Shown: one piece after another, positions 33,006 through 40,387 of the stretch
Numbering within the stretch: position 1 is the first letter of the stretch
Layout: each line of letters starts with the position of its first letter
DNA from: Nonomuraea cypriaca
Lineage (GTDB): Bacteria > Actinomycetota > Actinomycetes > Streptosporangiales > Streptosporangiaceae
Direction of reading: 5' to 3'
NCBI RefSeq assembly: GCF_015645445.1
Contig: NZ_JADOGI010000068.1
Location: forward strand, 1 to 45,154
Length of the DNA: 45,154 nt
Notes under the pieces: generated by a model
Told to the model about the DNA's origin: nothing
The model's input: the letters and a program-made list of their open reading frames with translations, nothing else
Database searches by the model: none
Made by a program: the position numbers and the translations under genes

Positions 33006-33043
33006 GGAAAGAATAAAAGCTGCTCTTCAATTGGGAGACCGGG

Positions 33044-33868
33044 ATGGCGCTTCAGCGCATCACCTCGCGAAATGCGACCTTTCAGCAACTACAGGCCCTG
33101 TTGACCAATCGCAGCAAGCGCCACAAGTCAATGGAATTTCTCGTTCAAGGTGTCCGACCAATCAACTTGGCGGTCCAGAGCGGCTGGCGGATTTCCGACT
33201 TCATTTATGATCCGCAGCGACCCCTGTCGCGCTGGGCGGAAGACCTGATCAACGACGGCCGAACCGATCGCGTGGCCATGTCCGCAGAGCTCCTCGCGGA
33301 GTTGAGCGAGAAGAACGAGTCCATTCCGGAGATTATCGCGGTTGTTTCTATCCCGCGCACCGAGCTCGCCGATATAAAGGTGACCAGCGGCTTTCTCGGT
33401 TTGCTCATGGACCGGCCGAGCAGCCCCGGAAACATCGGCTCCGCCATTCGCTCCGCGGACGCTTTCGGAGCCGGCTGCGTGATAGTCTCCGGCCACGCCG
33501 CCGACATTTACGACCCCAAATGCGTGCGCGCCACCACCGGCTCCCTCTTCACGCTGCCGGTGGTCAGGGCACCGTCGCATCACGAGGTCTCCTCCTGGCT
33601 CGACGACCAGCGAGCAGTCGGTCATGACGTTCAACTGGTCGGCACCGACGAGCGCGGCTCCGTGGACATCTTCGACTTCGATCTCACGCGGCCCACTCTG
33701 CTGCTGATCGGCAACGAGACGGTCGGTCTGAGCGCGGCCTGGCGCGAACTGTGCGACGACATGGTCCGCATCCCGATCACCGGAGCGGCCAGTTCCCTCA
33801 ATGCCGCCAACGCCGCCACCACCGCACTCTACGAGGCGACCCGGCAACGTTCCCAAGCCTCGAAGTGA
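33044..33868 (+). CDS. TrmH (SpoU) family RNA 2'-O-methyltransferase
   Basis: 274 residues from ATG 33044 (GGGAG upstream). An N-terminal substrate-binding region (about 1-100) precedes the SPOUT knot: motif 1 RPSSPGNIGSAIRSADAFG, motif 2 LLLIGNETVGLS and motif 3 VRIPITGAASSLNAANAAT. Motif 2 has GNET where most members have GSEG, and motif 3 has NAANA rather than NVSVA. These are small deviations that may alter specificity. The enzyme should methylate ribose 2'-OH in rRNA or tRNA; an antibiotic-resistance role is possible but not indicated. Its promoter region was cut by the island insertion. Confidence 0.88.
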   Translation: MALQRITSRNATFQQLQALLTNRSKRHKSMEFLVQGVRPINLAVQSGWRISDFIYDPQRPLSRWAEDLINDGRTDRVAMSAELLAELSEKNESIPEIIAVVSIPRTELADIKVTSGFLGLLMDRPSSPGNIGSAIRSADAFGAGCVIVSGHAADIYDPKCVRATTGSLFTLPVVRAPSHHEVSSWLDDQRAVGHDVQLVGTDERGSVDIFDFDLTRPTLLLIGNETVGLSAAWRELCDDMVRIPITGAASSLNAANAATTALYEATRQRSQASK

Positions 33869-33886
33869 TCACCTATTTCGCGAGCC

Positions 33887-34177
33887 CTATCTCAGATCGT
33901 CGAACTCGCCCGCGACAACGCCACGGCGGAAGGCTTCGAACTCGCTGCGAGTGAAGTACAGCCTGGGGCCATCGGGGTTCTTGGAGTCGCGCAGCGCGAT
34001 CAAAGGCCCCAGGTCGGCCTTGTGCCCGGCTCCGAGCTCCTCGTATCTGACCTCATCGTGGCCTTCGCCCGCTAATGCTACCTCGACGCAATTTCCGCCT
34101 GTCCCGTTGGAAAAACTAGATTTGCGCCACGTCGTAGGAGTGACCTGCGCCGAACCCACGTCTCCTCTGCGGTCCAC
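33887..34177 (-). CDS. DUF397 protein (longer copy)
   Basis: 96 residues. The DUF397 core is WRKSSFSNGTGGNCVEVA, then IALRDSKNPDGPRLYFTRSEFEAFRRGV. Between the two halves it carries about 20 extra residues (GEGHDEVRYEELGAGHKADLG) compared with its neighbour. DUF397 proteins are small partners encoded next to XRE/DUF5753 regulators in actinomycetes (as with BldB/WhiJ-like loci) and may antagonise them. It lies third in an XRE-DUF397-DUF397 operon and is convergent with the TrmH gene, 18 bases away. Confidence 0.9.
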   Translation of the reverse strand: MDRRGDVGSAQVTPTTWRKSSFSNGTGGNCVEVALAGEGHDEVRYEELGAGHKADLGPLIALRDSKNPDGPRLYFTRSEFEAFRRGVVAGEFDDLR

Positions 34178-34192
34178 TACGCCTCCTTCTCC

Positions 34193-34399
34193 TCAGAATA
34201 GGCGTTCGTCTGCCTTGATCGCCTCCGTGAACGTGGCGAAGGCTGCTCTGTCGAAAACGAGCACTGGACCGCTCGGGTCCTTGCTGTCTCGAATGGCGAT
34301 ACGGCCATTCGCTAGTGAGGCGATCTCGACACAATTTCCGCCGTTGGTGCTATAGCTGCTCTTACGCCACGCGGCGTGGGATTCGGGGAACTCGTTCAT
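34193..34399 (-). CDS. DUF397 protein (short copy)
   Basis: 68 residues: WRKSSYSTNGGNCVEIA, then IAIRDSKDPSGPVLVFDRAAFATF, the minimal DUF397 fold. The start overlaps the XRE regulator stop by four bases (ATGA), so synthesis is coupled to the regulator. The next DUF397 gene follows after 15 bases. Confidence 0.92.
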   Translation of the reverse strand: MNEFPESHAAWRKSSYSTNGGNCVEIASLANGRIAIRDSKDPSGPVLVFDRAAFATFTEAIKADERLF

Positions 34400-35262
34400 G
34401 GCGCGCTTACCTCCGAACGTGTGAGAGATGCTATGAAGCTAGTCGACTCGTCTGGATCAAGTGCTTGACTGGTCAGTTGCGCGAACATCTCGGCGTAACA
34501 TTTTAGATCGCCCGGCTCTTCCAAGATCAGACCACTGGTGTTCTCCTCAAGGTAGACGAGATCCGAATCCTTGGGATCGGGGAATTCGAGGATGCTGAAC
34601 TCGCCGTCCAAGGCCGCATGAGCGCCGACGGAGAAGGGAAGCACCTGCAACGTTATGTTGGGCATCTTGCCCCTGGCAAGGAGCGTGCCGAGCTGCTCGG
34701 CCATAGTTTCGGTGCCGCCCACGACCCGTCGCAGAACGGCCTCATCAAGGATCACGTGAAGGCGGAGGGGGTTGGGGCGAGTAAGCAGCTCCTGGCGACT
34801 CATCCGAACCGCGATCTTCTTGTCGACATCGTCCAATGACGCGTGCCCCATCGCCGTGGCATCGATCACCGCGCGCGCATAGGCCTCAGTCTGAAGCAGT
34901 CCGGGAATGACTTGCGCCTGATAGGTCTGCAAGTTGCTGGCCTCGGCTTCCAAGCCTATGTACGAGTCAAACCCTCGCTTGAAGGTATCGCGGTGACGAT
35001 GCCACCAGCCTTTCAGCCGTGATTGGCGAGCCATGTCGCTCAGTTCGGTCCGAAGGGTCTCGTCTGAGACGCCGTATATGTCCAGGAGATCAGCGACGTC
35101 CCCATGATGGACACTGACCTGCCCGGTCTCGATCCTCGACATTTTGGTGGCGGACCAGTGCAGCCGGCCTGCCACCTCCTCTGCCTTGAGCTGCGCCGCT
35201 TCCCTCAGCCGCCGTAGCTCGTGACCGAGGCGTCGTCGACGTGCGGTCGGACTGCTGGACAT
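34396..35262 (-). CDS. XRE family regulator with DUF5753 domain
   Basis: 288 residues from ATG 35262 with GAGGAGG directly upstream; an upstream in-frame start at 35319 lacks such a site. The HTH_31-type domain is RRLGHELRRLREAAQLKAEEVAGRLHWSATKMSRIETGQ. The C-terminal DUF5753 domain (about 85-270) is NLQTYQAQVIPGLLQTEAYARAVI, VILDEAVLRRVVGG and ITLQVLPFSVGAHAALDG. Such WhiJ-like proteins act with DUF397 partners in developmental control. It is divergent from the small-protein/HATPase operon across a 220-bp region with palindromes. Confidence 0.93.
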   Translation of the reverse strand: MSSSPTARRRRLGHELRRLREAAQLKAEEVAGRLHWSATKMSRIETGQVSVHHGDVADLLDIYGVSDETLRTELSDMARQSRLKGWWHRHRDTFKRGFDSYIGLEAEASNLQTYQAQVIPGLLQTEAYARAVIDATAMGHASLDDVDKKIAVRMSRQELLTRPNPLRLHVILDEAVLRRVVGGTETMAEQLGTLLARGKMPNITLQVLPFSVGAHAALDGEFSILEFPDPKDSDLVYLEENTSGLILEEPGDLKCYAEMFAQLTSQALDPDESTSFIASLTRSEVSAP

Positions 35263-35305
35263 GGCCCTCCTCATGCTCGGTCTCAGTCTGGCTATGTGCG
35301 GCAAC

Positions 35306-35357
35306 TTGCGCAAACGCATTCATTTTATGTCACTTGCTTGAACGCAATTGCGCGTTC
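35306..35357. promoter_or_regulatory. Palindromic sites in the XRE / HATPase divergent region
   Basis: TTGCGCAA (35306-35313) and GAACGC-AATTGC-GCGTTC (35340-35357, perfect 6-bp arms) lie 44-95 bases upstream of the XRE start. GCGCAA-like cores recur in both (TTGCGCAAACGCA, ACGCAATTGCGCG). They could be binding sites for the XRE regulator controlling both operons. Confidence 0.5.
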
Positions 35358-35482
35358 GCGATTGCTCGGCCATGCTGGAGGCTATCCAAGTGGCGAAGAA
35401 CTCAAGGCCAGAGCGCTGAACATGAGATTTCTAGCGCTTTTAGCCCAAAGCACGCGCACGGCCCAGAGAGGCGGAACGAGCT

Positions 35483-35797
35483 ATGCGACGCACGCGGCAG
35501 CAAGGCAATCCCCAAAAAGCGGATTTGCCGGATTCGGGGCCGTCGCGCGAGCAGGAGCAGTTTCTCTATCTGACTCGGCTGGCATGGGCGCTGAGAACGC
35601 GTGGCCTGGCCATCTCGGTCCAGTTACCGCGACGCGCTGAGCCATGTGTCTCCGTCCAGCGAGAGTCGGGGCCGCTGGTCGTCCGGGCCGCGCTGCTGGG
35701 TGAGCGCTGGATCTTCACGTGGGGGCGAGGGCGTGACCGGTGGGGGGACGTGCTTGACGAGGATGCGCCCGAACGGGTGTGGGAGGTCTCGCAGTGA
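35483..35797 (+). CDS. Small hypothetical protein of the XRE/DUF397/HATPase locus
   Basis: 104 residues from ATG 35483 (GGCGGAACG upstream). The N-terminus is polar (RRTRQQGNPQKAD). The core FLYLTRLAWALRTRGLAISVQLP, then LVVRAALLGERWIFTWGRGRDRW resembles small uncharacterised proteins commonly encoded before the HATPase gene in such actinomycete clusters. Its stop overlaps the HATPase GTG start. No signal or membrane segment is seen. Confidence 0.75.
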   Translation: MRRTRQQGNPQKADLPDSGPSREQEQFLYLTRLAWALRTRGLAISVQLPRRAEPCVSVQRESGPLVVRAALLGERWIFTWGRGRDRWGDVLDEDAPERVWEVSQ

Positions 35798-36249
35798 GTG
35801 ATCACGCCTTGGTAAGGATGACGCTTCCTGGGATTGCGCGTTCGGTGTCGCTGGCTCGCCGCTGGGTCGCCGACGCCCTGACGGCGGCAGGGCATCGGGA
35901 TGCCGATGACGCGCGGCTCGTCACGAGTGAGCTCGTCGGGAACGCGCTGCTGCACACCGGTTCTGGACGGCCTGGCGGCCTGGTCAGGGTAAATGTCTTC
36001 GAGATCGGCGATGCGCTGGCCAGGATCGAGGTGATCGACGAGGGAGCGCCGACCGTTCCCAAACCGCGTGAACCCGGCGATGGTGAGTGTCGCGGGCGTG
36101 GGCTGTGGCTGGTCCAGCAGACCTCGGTGCGGTGGGGGAATCGGCTCATACCCCTGCAGCGGCATTTGGTGTGGGCTGAGGTGTCGACGCTAGAGGTCGG
36201 CGGTACGTCGGAGATTCTCGGCGCAGGGGAGGCTCTGTGGCAGGAGTAA
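35794..36249 (+). CDS. HATPase (RsbW/anti-sigma-like) ATP-binding protein
   Basis: 151 residues from GTG 35794 (GGGAGG seven bases upstream), overlapping the previous stop by four bases. GHKL features are the N-box ARLVTSELVGNALLHT, G1 IEVIDEGAPTVPK and G2 CRGRGLWLVQQTSVRWG. It resembles the kinase/anti-sigma domain of RsbW-type proteins that accompany DUF397/XRE pairs. It is likely a cytoplasmic regulator; targets are unknown. Confidence 0.9.
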   Translation: MSDHALVRMTLPGIARSVSLARRWVADALTAAGHRDADDARLVTSELVGNALLHTGSGRPGGLVRVNVFEIGDALARIEVIDEGAPTVPKPREPGDGECRGRGLWLVQQTSVRWGNRLIPLQRHLVWAEVSTLEVGGTSEILGAGEALWQE

Positions 36250-36273
36250 GCCGAGCCTGTCGGCCTGTGACGA

Positions 36274-36525
36274 TCAGGTCGGCTGGTTGTCCTGACGTTC
36301 GGCGACGAACAGTCCGCGGCCCGGTGCGGTGATCAGGAGGCTCTCGTTCTTGAGCACGTCGAGTGCCTTTTTCACGGTGTTCCGCGACAGACCAGTCTCC
36401 TGCTCCAGTTCCGTCTGAGACGGCACCTTGCGGCCAGGTGGGAACTCGCCTGCCTCGATGCGGGCACGTAGCGCGTCCGCGAGTTGGAGGTAGGGCGCTC
36501 GCAGCCCGTCTGGATCGATTTTCAC
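36274..36525 (-). CDS. Short GntR family winged-helix regulator
   Basis: 83 residues from GTG 36525. It is only the GntR DNA-binding domain (YLQLADALRARIEAGEFPPGRKVPSQTELEQETGLSRNTVKKALDVLKNESLLITAPGRGLFV), with no effector domain. This is common among small actinomycete GntR proteins. Repeated TGGCCA half-sites lie 43-66 bases upstream and are its likely operator. Confidence 0.88.
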   Translation of the reverse strand: MKIDPDGLRAPYLQLADALRARIEAGEFPPGRKVPSQTELEQETGLSRNTVKKALDVLKNESLLITAPGRGLFVAERQDNQPT

Positions 36526-36567
36526 GATGAGAAGGCTAGGCGGCCAGGATTGACCCAAGATAGGCAG

Positions 36568-36591
36568 GGCCAGCCCTGGCCAGCCATGGCC
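36568..36591. promoter_or_regulatory. Triple TGGCCA half-site operator candidate
   Basis: GGCCA-GCCC-TGGCCA-GCCA-TGGCC gives two overlapping palindromes at a 10-bp period. It lies between the GntR gene (-) and a tiny plus-strand ORF at 36673. The spacing of one helical turn suits cooperative binding of GntR dimers. Confidence 0.55.
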
Positions 36592-36670
36592 TAGCTGCGT
36601 ACCATGCCTTATATCCCACAGCTTTCGACCCCTCACAGTCGGTGCGCAGGATCGACAAGGAGACACCCCA

Positions 36671-36883
36671 TCATGTCCGAGCTGCCCGAGTTCCACGGTC
36701 CTCACTGACCCGGGCGGACCGGGTGCTCAGGAGAAACGCCGTGAGTCCTACGCAGGCCACCGCCACACCCACGAACAACCAGGGGTTCTTGGTCTCCAGC
36801 ACCTGCAACAGCGCCAGGGCGATGCCGGCCGGGACCGTGACGAGGGTGAACAGGATCAGTGAGGATCTGTTCGAAGCGCTCAC
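36671..36883 (-). CDS. Small two-helix membrane protein
   Basis: 70 residues from ATG 36883. Two hydrophobic helices (SLILFTLVTVPAGIALALLQVL and WLFVGVAVACVGLTAFLL) are joined by a short polar loop (ETKNP), followed by a charged tail. No family recognised. It is separated from the upstream minus-strand operon by the strong hairpin at 36891. Confidence 0.6.
   Translation of the reverse strand: MSASNRSSLILFTLVTVPAGIALALLQVLETKNPWLFVGVAVACVGLTAFLLSTRSARVSEDRGTRAART
36673..36708 (+). CDS. Tiny 11-codon ORF with a good ribosome-binding site
   Basis: AAGGAG, 11 bases of spacer, then ATG and MSELPEFHGPH before TGA. It faces away from the GntR gene and lies downstream of the TGGCCA operator and a TTATAT -10-like box (36609-36614). 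It overlaps the 3' end of the minus-strand membrane-protein gene. It could be a leader peptide or the surviving start of a deleted gene. Confidence 0.3.
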   Translation: MSELPEFHGPH

Positions 36884-36890
36884 ATAGCGC

Positions 36891-36927
36891 GCGCCTGGCC
36901 TGATTGTTCGAGGATCAGGCCAGGCGC
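36891..36927 (-). terminator. Strong intrinsic hairpin after the metalloprotease operon
   Basis: GCGCCTGGCCTGAT and ATCAGGCCAGGCGC pair perfectly over 14 bp around a 9-nt loop. It lies 45 bases downstream of the stop of the 36972-37733 gene on the minus strand. There is no T tract, as usual in actinomycetes. Confidence 0.8.
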
Positions 36928-36971
36928 AGGGGCGTGGTTGCGGTGCTTCCCGGCTGTGCCGGAGAGGTGGC

Positions 36972-37733
36972 TTATTCGCAGCTGGTCGTGGCTGGGGCCT
37001 TGGGCTGCTGCCTCTCGCCTGGTGTGGCGACCTTCAGCTTGGCGGCCAACGCCGCGGCGCCCTCGCCGACCATCTCTTCTTCGAGTCCGACATCCAGTCC
37101 GGCGTCCTCGGCCAGTGTGCGGGCGCCTTCGACGGTCTGGATCTGGCCTTCGTACTCACCCTGGCCGATGACGTCGCCGTCGTAGGGCAGTTCCGAGCCC
37201 TCTCCCAGACCGAGCCACCTGCCGGGCTCGGGCTTGTCGCCCTCAGAGCAATGTGCGTCCTCCCAGACGATCGCCAGGATGTACTGGTGGCCCGCCTCTA
37301 TTCGCGGGCGCTCATCCAGCGCAACCGGTGAGAAGTTACTGGTGTCGCCGTCGCTGAAGGTGAACCCGGCGCCGTTGTACACCCAGCTCTGCGGCGCGGG
37401 ATGGGGTGCCCCGTCGCGGGACCAGAGCACCTCCTTGACCTTGAGGTCGACAGTACGGCCGACCAGCCCTTCGCCACGTTCGAGCTCGATCTGGGCCGGC
37501 GGGAGCCGCTGTTCGGACACGGCGGTGACGACGACCACGTGGTCGGCGTACGTGACCCAGTCGGCGGCGGTGGTGCTGGGCAGGCGATCATCGCCGTGTG
37601 CCACGACCACCTCTCGCGGCTGCGCCGGAGCGCCACCGGCGATGGCGGAGCCCGAGGCACCGCTCGTGACGACCGCGGCCGTGACGACGGCGGCCACCAT
37701 TCCCGCACCGAGAACAAGGAATCGACGTCTCAC
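36972..37733 (-). CDS. Secreted protein of unknown function, partner of the metalloprotease
   Basis: 253 residues from GTG 37733 (AAAGGGG upstream). An N-terminal signal or anchor (RRRFLVLGAGMVAAVVTAAVV) precedes a soluble domain: DWVTYADHVVVVTAVSEQRLPP, GLVGRTVDLKVKEVLWSRDG, GHQYILAIVWEDAHCSEG. This beta-rich pattern recurs in actinomycete secreted proteins and resembles an OB/Ig-like fold, but I cannot name it. It is the second gene of an operon, 9 bases after the metalloprotease gene. Two Cys (HCSEG and the C-terminal SCE) could form a disulphide. Confidence 0.75.
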   Translation of the reverse strand: MRRRFLVLGAGMVAAVVTAAVVTSGASGSAIAGGAPAQPREVVVAHGDDRLPSTTAADWVTYADHVVVVTAVSEQRLPPAQIELERGEGLVGRTVDLKVKEVLWSRDGAPHPAPQSWVYNGAGFTFSDGDTSNFSPVALDERPRIEAGHQYILAIVWEDAHCSEGDKPEPGRWLGLGEGSELPYDGDVIGQGEYEGQIQTVEGARTLAEDAGLDVGLEEEMVGEGAAALAAKLKVATPGERQQPKAPATTSCE

Positions 37734-37742
37734 GGTTCCCCT

Positions 37743-38402
37743 TTAGTAAGTGAGGTTGATGTTGTCGCGATTGTTGGCACCGAGGGTTGTGGTGCCGCCG
37801 GTCGGGGTCTTCATGCAGCCCAGCGCGGAAGCGGTTTTGGACATCTGAGGGCTGGCGATGTTGCCGTGCTCGAGGCCGACGGCATGGCCGGTCTCGTGGC
37901 ACACAAGCGAATAGGTGTAATAGCCGTTGCCCCGGATGCGCACCACCTGCTGGTCGCAGTCGACGATGTCACCGCCCAACCCGTCGCACCACGTCATTCC
38001 GTCGGCGCTGTCCGAGATGCCCGCGGAGCCCTCTTGGTAGACGATGTCGGTCTCCGCGCCTCCCGAGAATGTCGGCGTCGAGTCGTAGGCGATCACCAGG
38101 TCGGTCGGCGCGTATTCGCCCGCCATGACGTTCTGGACGTCAGTCCGGTCGGGCGTCTCCAGCATGAATTCGCCGCTGCTGTCCATATAGTACGAGACAT
38201 CGCGGTTGTCGGTCTGGCAGGGAGTGCTGTGCATTCCCTTCACGCAGAACGAGCTCGTATGCAACGTGGGGAACATGTTGTCGGTGACCTCGGCCCAGGC
38301 CACACCAACCAGGACCATCAGGGGAACGAGAGTCAGGGCGATGATTCCCGTGACCCGCCGGCGAACCGGCATACTGCTGAATACTGACACCCTAATATCC
38401 AT
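37743..38402 (-). CDS. Secreted metzincin-like zinc protease
   Basis: 219 residues from ATG 38402. Residues 13-36 form a signal peptide or anchor (RRVTGIIALTLVPLMVLVGVAWA). The C-terminal third has VCHETGHAVGLEHG, a full HExxHxxGxxH zinc site with catalytic Glu. A methionine occurs downstream in CMKTPTGG, a possible Met-turn. Six or more Cys residues suggest disulphides. Matrixin-like or related secreted peptidase; its substrate is unknown. A good promoter lies upstream, and the next gene encodes a secreted protein that may be its partner. Confidence 0.82.
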   Translation of the reverse strand: MDIRVSVFSSMPVRRRVTGIIALTLVPLMVLVGVAWAEVTDNMFPTLHTSSFCVKGMHSTPCQTDNRDVSYYMDSSGEFMLETPDRTDVQNVMAGEYAPTDLVIAYDSTPTFSGGAETDIVYQEGSAGISDSADGMTWCDGLGGDIVDCDQQVVRIRGNGYYTYSLVCHETGHAVGLEHGNIASPQMSKTASALGCMKTPTGGTTTLGANNRDNINLTY

Positions 38403-38443
38403 TTCTCATTCGACGACGCCGGTCCCGGTTTCGCGGGCCAATC

Positions 38444-38472
38444 GCTATATGATCATCAGGCGTGAGAAACAA
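38444..38472 (-). promoter_or_regulatory. Sigma-70-type promoter of the metalloprotease operon
   Basis: On the minus strand TTGTTT (-35, 38467-38472) and TATAGC (-10, 38444-38449) are separated by exactly 17 bases and lie about 42 bases upstream of the ATG. Confidence 0.55.
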
Positions 38473-38590
38473 GGCGTCAATAACGCATGGTCCAGAATTT
38501 CTTAACACAGCGTCCACTCGATCCCGCAGTGCGTCTGCAGGCCCGGTCCGCCGGGAATTGGGCGCGCGGACGGACGACCGTCCTGCGCAA

Positions 38591-38655
38591 CATCGTCTCT
38601 CTTGTTGACGAGGATTGCGAATTCGAGGTACTGTCCGTCTCTGGGAGAGACGATG
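38591..38655. promoter_or_regulatory. Alternative hairpins sharing one arm
   Basis: CATCGTCTCT (38591-38600) can pair perfectly with AGAGACGATG (38646-38655). CGTCTCT at 38636-38642 can instead pair with AGAGACG at 38646-38652 around a GGG loop. Only one can form at a time. Confidence 0.45.
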
Positions 38656-38738
38656 TTTCTTCCGGTACGGGACCTCCGTGCCCGGCGTGGTACTAATGAG
38701 ACCCACAGGGGAGGCCGGACAAGACAAGTTGGTGCGCC

Positions 38739-39137
38739 ATGACCGAGCGCTACCTCGGCGTTCTCGGCATTGCCGAGGCACTGGGGGTGACTCGGCACGC
38801 GGTGCACAAATGGCGCTCGCGCTACCCGAGCGACTCCGGCCACCCGTTCCCCGAGCCCGACGTGGAGATCGACGGCGCTCCCGGCTGGCGGCCTGATCGG
38901 CTGCGGGAGATAGTGCGATGGCGCGACGGCCTGCCAGGCCGTGGCGCAGGCGGAGGCCGTCCGACCGCGGCCCGCCAGGACTACCTCAAGGCGGCGGCGG
39001 AACGCGGCCTGGACCGGGACGAGGCGCTGCGCGCTCTCGCCGCCTTCACCGCGGAGTTCCCCGAGATGACCGAGCCGGAGGTCTGCGCCTGGCTCCTTGA
39101 GAAATGGGGCGCTCTGCACCCACCGACAGCACCGTGA
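38739..39137 (+). CDS. Small HTH DNA-binding protein
   Basis: 132 residues from ATG 38739. The N-terminus (YLGVLGIAEALGVTRHAVHKWRSRYP) is a MerR/excisionase-like helix-turn-helix, followed by a short beta pair (FPEPDVEIDGAPGWRPDRLREIVRW) typical of phage or plasmid adaptor regulators. The C-terminal 60 residues are helical (ARQDYLKAAAERGLDRDEALRALAAF). Role unknown. Confidence 0.75.
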   Translation: MTERYLGVLGIAEALGVTRHAVHKWRSRYPSDSGHPFPEPDVEIDGAPGWRPDRLREIVRWRDGLPGRGAGGGRPTAARQDYLKAAAERGLDRDEALRALAAFTAEFPEMTEPEVCAWLLEKWGALHPPTAP

Positions 39138-39208
39138 AGCAGCACTCAAAGCCAGCGAAGTAGCAGTCAAGGCCGGTGAAGCAACAGTTGAACGGAAGGC
39201 GATGACGC

Positions 39209-40387
39209 ATGCCCGAAATCAGCGGAGAGACCGCGCCGGGATTCGAAGAAGTACGTACGGCGTTCGCCACCAACCTGGCGGAAAACCAGGAGATAGGCGC
39301 CGCGGTCGCCGTCTACCTGCACGGACGGAAGGTCGTCGACCTGTGGGGCGGGATGGCCGACCCGGACACCGGCCGCAGGTGGGAACGTGACACCCTGCAG
39401 GTCGTCTACTCCACCACCAAGGGCATCACCGCCGCCTGCGCCAACCTGCTGGCCCAGCGCGGCGACCTCGACCTCGACGCGCCCGTAGCCGACTACTGGC
39501 CGGAGTTCGCGGCGCAGGGCAAGGACCGGATCCCCGTACGCTGGCTGCTCACCCACCAGGCCGGGCTGCCCGCCCTCGACCATCCGCTCACCCCGGCCGA
39601 GGCGATCGCATGGGAGCCGATGGCGACCGCGCTGGCCGCTCAGCGCCCGTCCTGGGAGCCCGGCACCGAGCACGGCTACCACGGCATGACCTACGGCTGG
39701 CTGGTCGGCGAGGTCGTCCGAAGGGTGACCGGGCGCAGCCTCGGAACGTTCCTCGCGGAGGAGATCGCCGGGCCGCTCGGTCTGGACCTGTGGATCGGAC
39801 TGCCGAAAGCCGAGCAGCATCGGGTCAGCCGTATCATCACCGCTCAGGTGGGCTTCGACGCGCTGGCCGAGATCGACCTGGACGCGGTGCCCGAGCCCAT
39901 GCTGGACGTGATGAGGGCCTGGGCCGACCCGGACTCGCTGACCGTACGGTCGATGAAGGTCGTCACGCCGCCGCTGGACCACAACGACCCGGAGGAGCAG
40001 TACGCCGAGATGCCCTCGACCAACGGCATCTGCACGGCCCGCGCGCTGGCCCGCCTCTACGCCGCGCTCATCGGCGAGGTCGACGGCCACCGCGTCCTCA
40101 CGCCCGCCACCCTTTCCGCGGCGACCACGGAACAGGCCAGTGGCATCGACCGCATTCTGCGCGTGCCCGTCCGGATAGGCACCGGTTTCGGCCTGCCGAC
40201 GCCCGACGCGTTCTGGTACAGCCCCACGGCGTTCGGCTTCCCCGGTCTCGGCGGATCGCTCGGTTTCGCCGACCCGGCGACCGGCCTCGCGTTCGGCTAC
40301 GTCATGAACCACCTCAGGGAGGACGGCCAGGACGTGCGAGCGGCCACCCTCCTCGCCGCCGTCCAGAAGGCGATGCGGGTCACTTGA
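39209..40387 (+). CDS. EstB-like serine hydrolase (beta-lactamase fold)
   Basis: 392 residues from ATG 39209 (GGAAGG upstream). The active-site SxxK is YSTTKG (Ser about 70), and the second site is the EHGYHGMTYGW tyrosine. The protein opens with LHGRKVVDLWGG, the usual start of family VIII esterases, which hydrolyse esters or beta-lactams. There is no signal peptide, so it is cytoplasmic. It overlaps the 3' end of the convergent membrane gene by eight bases. Confidence 0.9.
   Translation: MPEISGETAPGFEEVRTAFATNLAENQEIGAAVAVYLHGRKVVDLWGGMADPDTGRRWERDTLQVVYSTTKGITAACANLLAQRGDLDLDAPVADYWPEFAAQGKDRIPVRWLLTHQAGLPALDHPLTPAEAIAWEPMATALAAQRPSWEPGTEHGYHGMTYGWLVGEVVRRVTGRSLGTFLAEEIAGPLGLDLWIGLPKAEQHRVSRIITAQVGFDALAEIDLDAVPEPMLDVMRAWADPDSLTVRSMKVVTPPLDHNDPEEQYAEMPSTNGICTARALARLYAALIGEVDGHRVLTPATLSAATTEQASGIDRILRVPVRIGTGFGLPTPDAFWYSPTAFGFPGLGGSLGFADPATGLAFGYVMNHLREDGQDVRAATLLAAVQKAMRVT

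Larger units (their letters stand above)
38403..38738. other. Divergent regulatory gap between metalloprotease and HTH genes
   Basis: 336 bases without a supported gene. The left part carries the minus-strand promoter. The right part holds mutually exclusive hairpins (38591-38655). A GGGGAGG lies at 38708-38714, too far from the next start to be its RBS. Confidence 0.6.
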
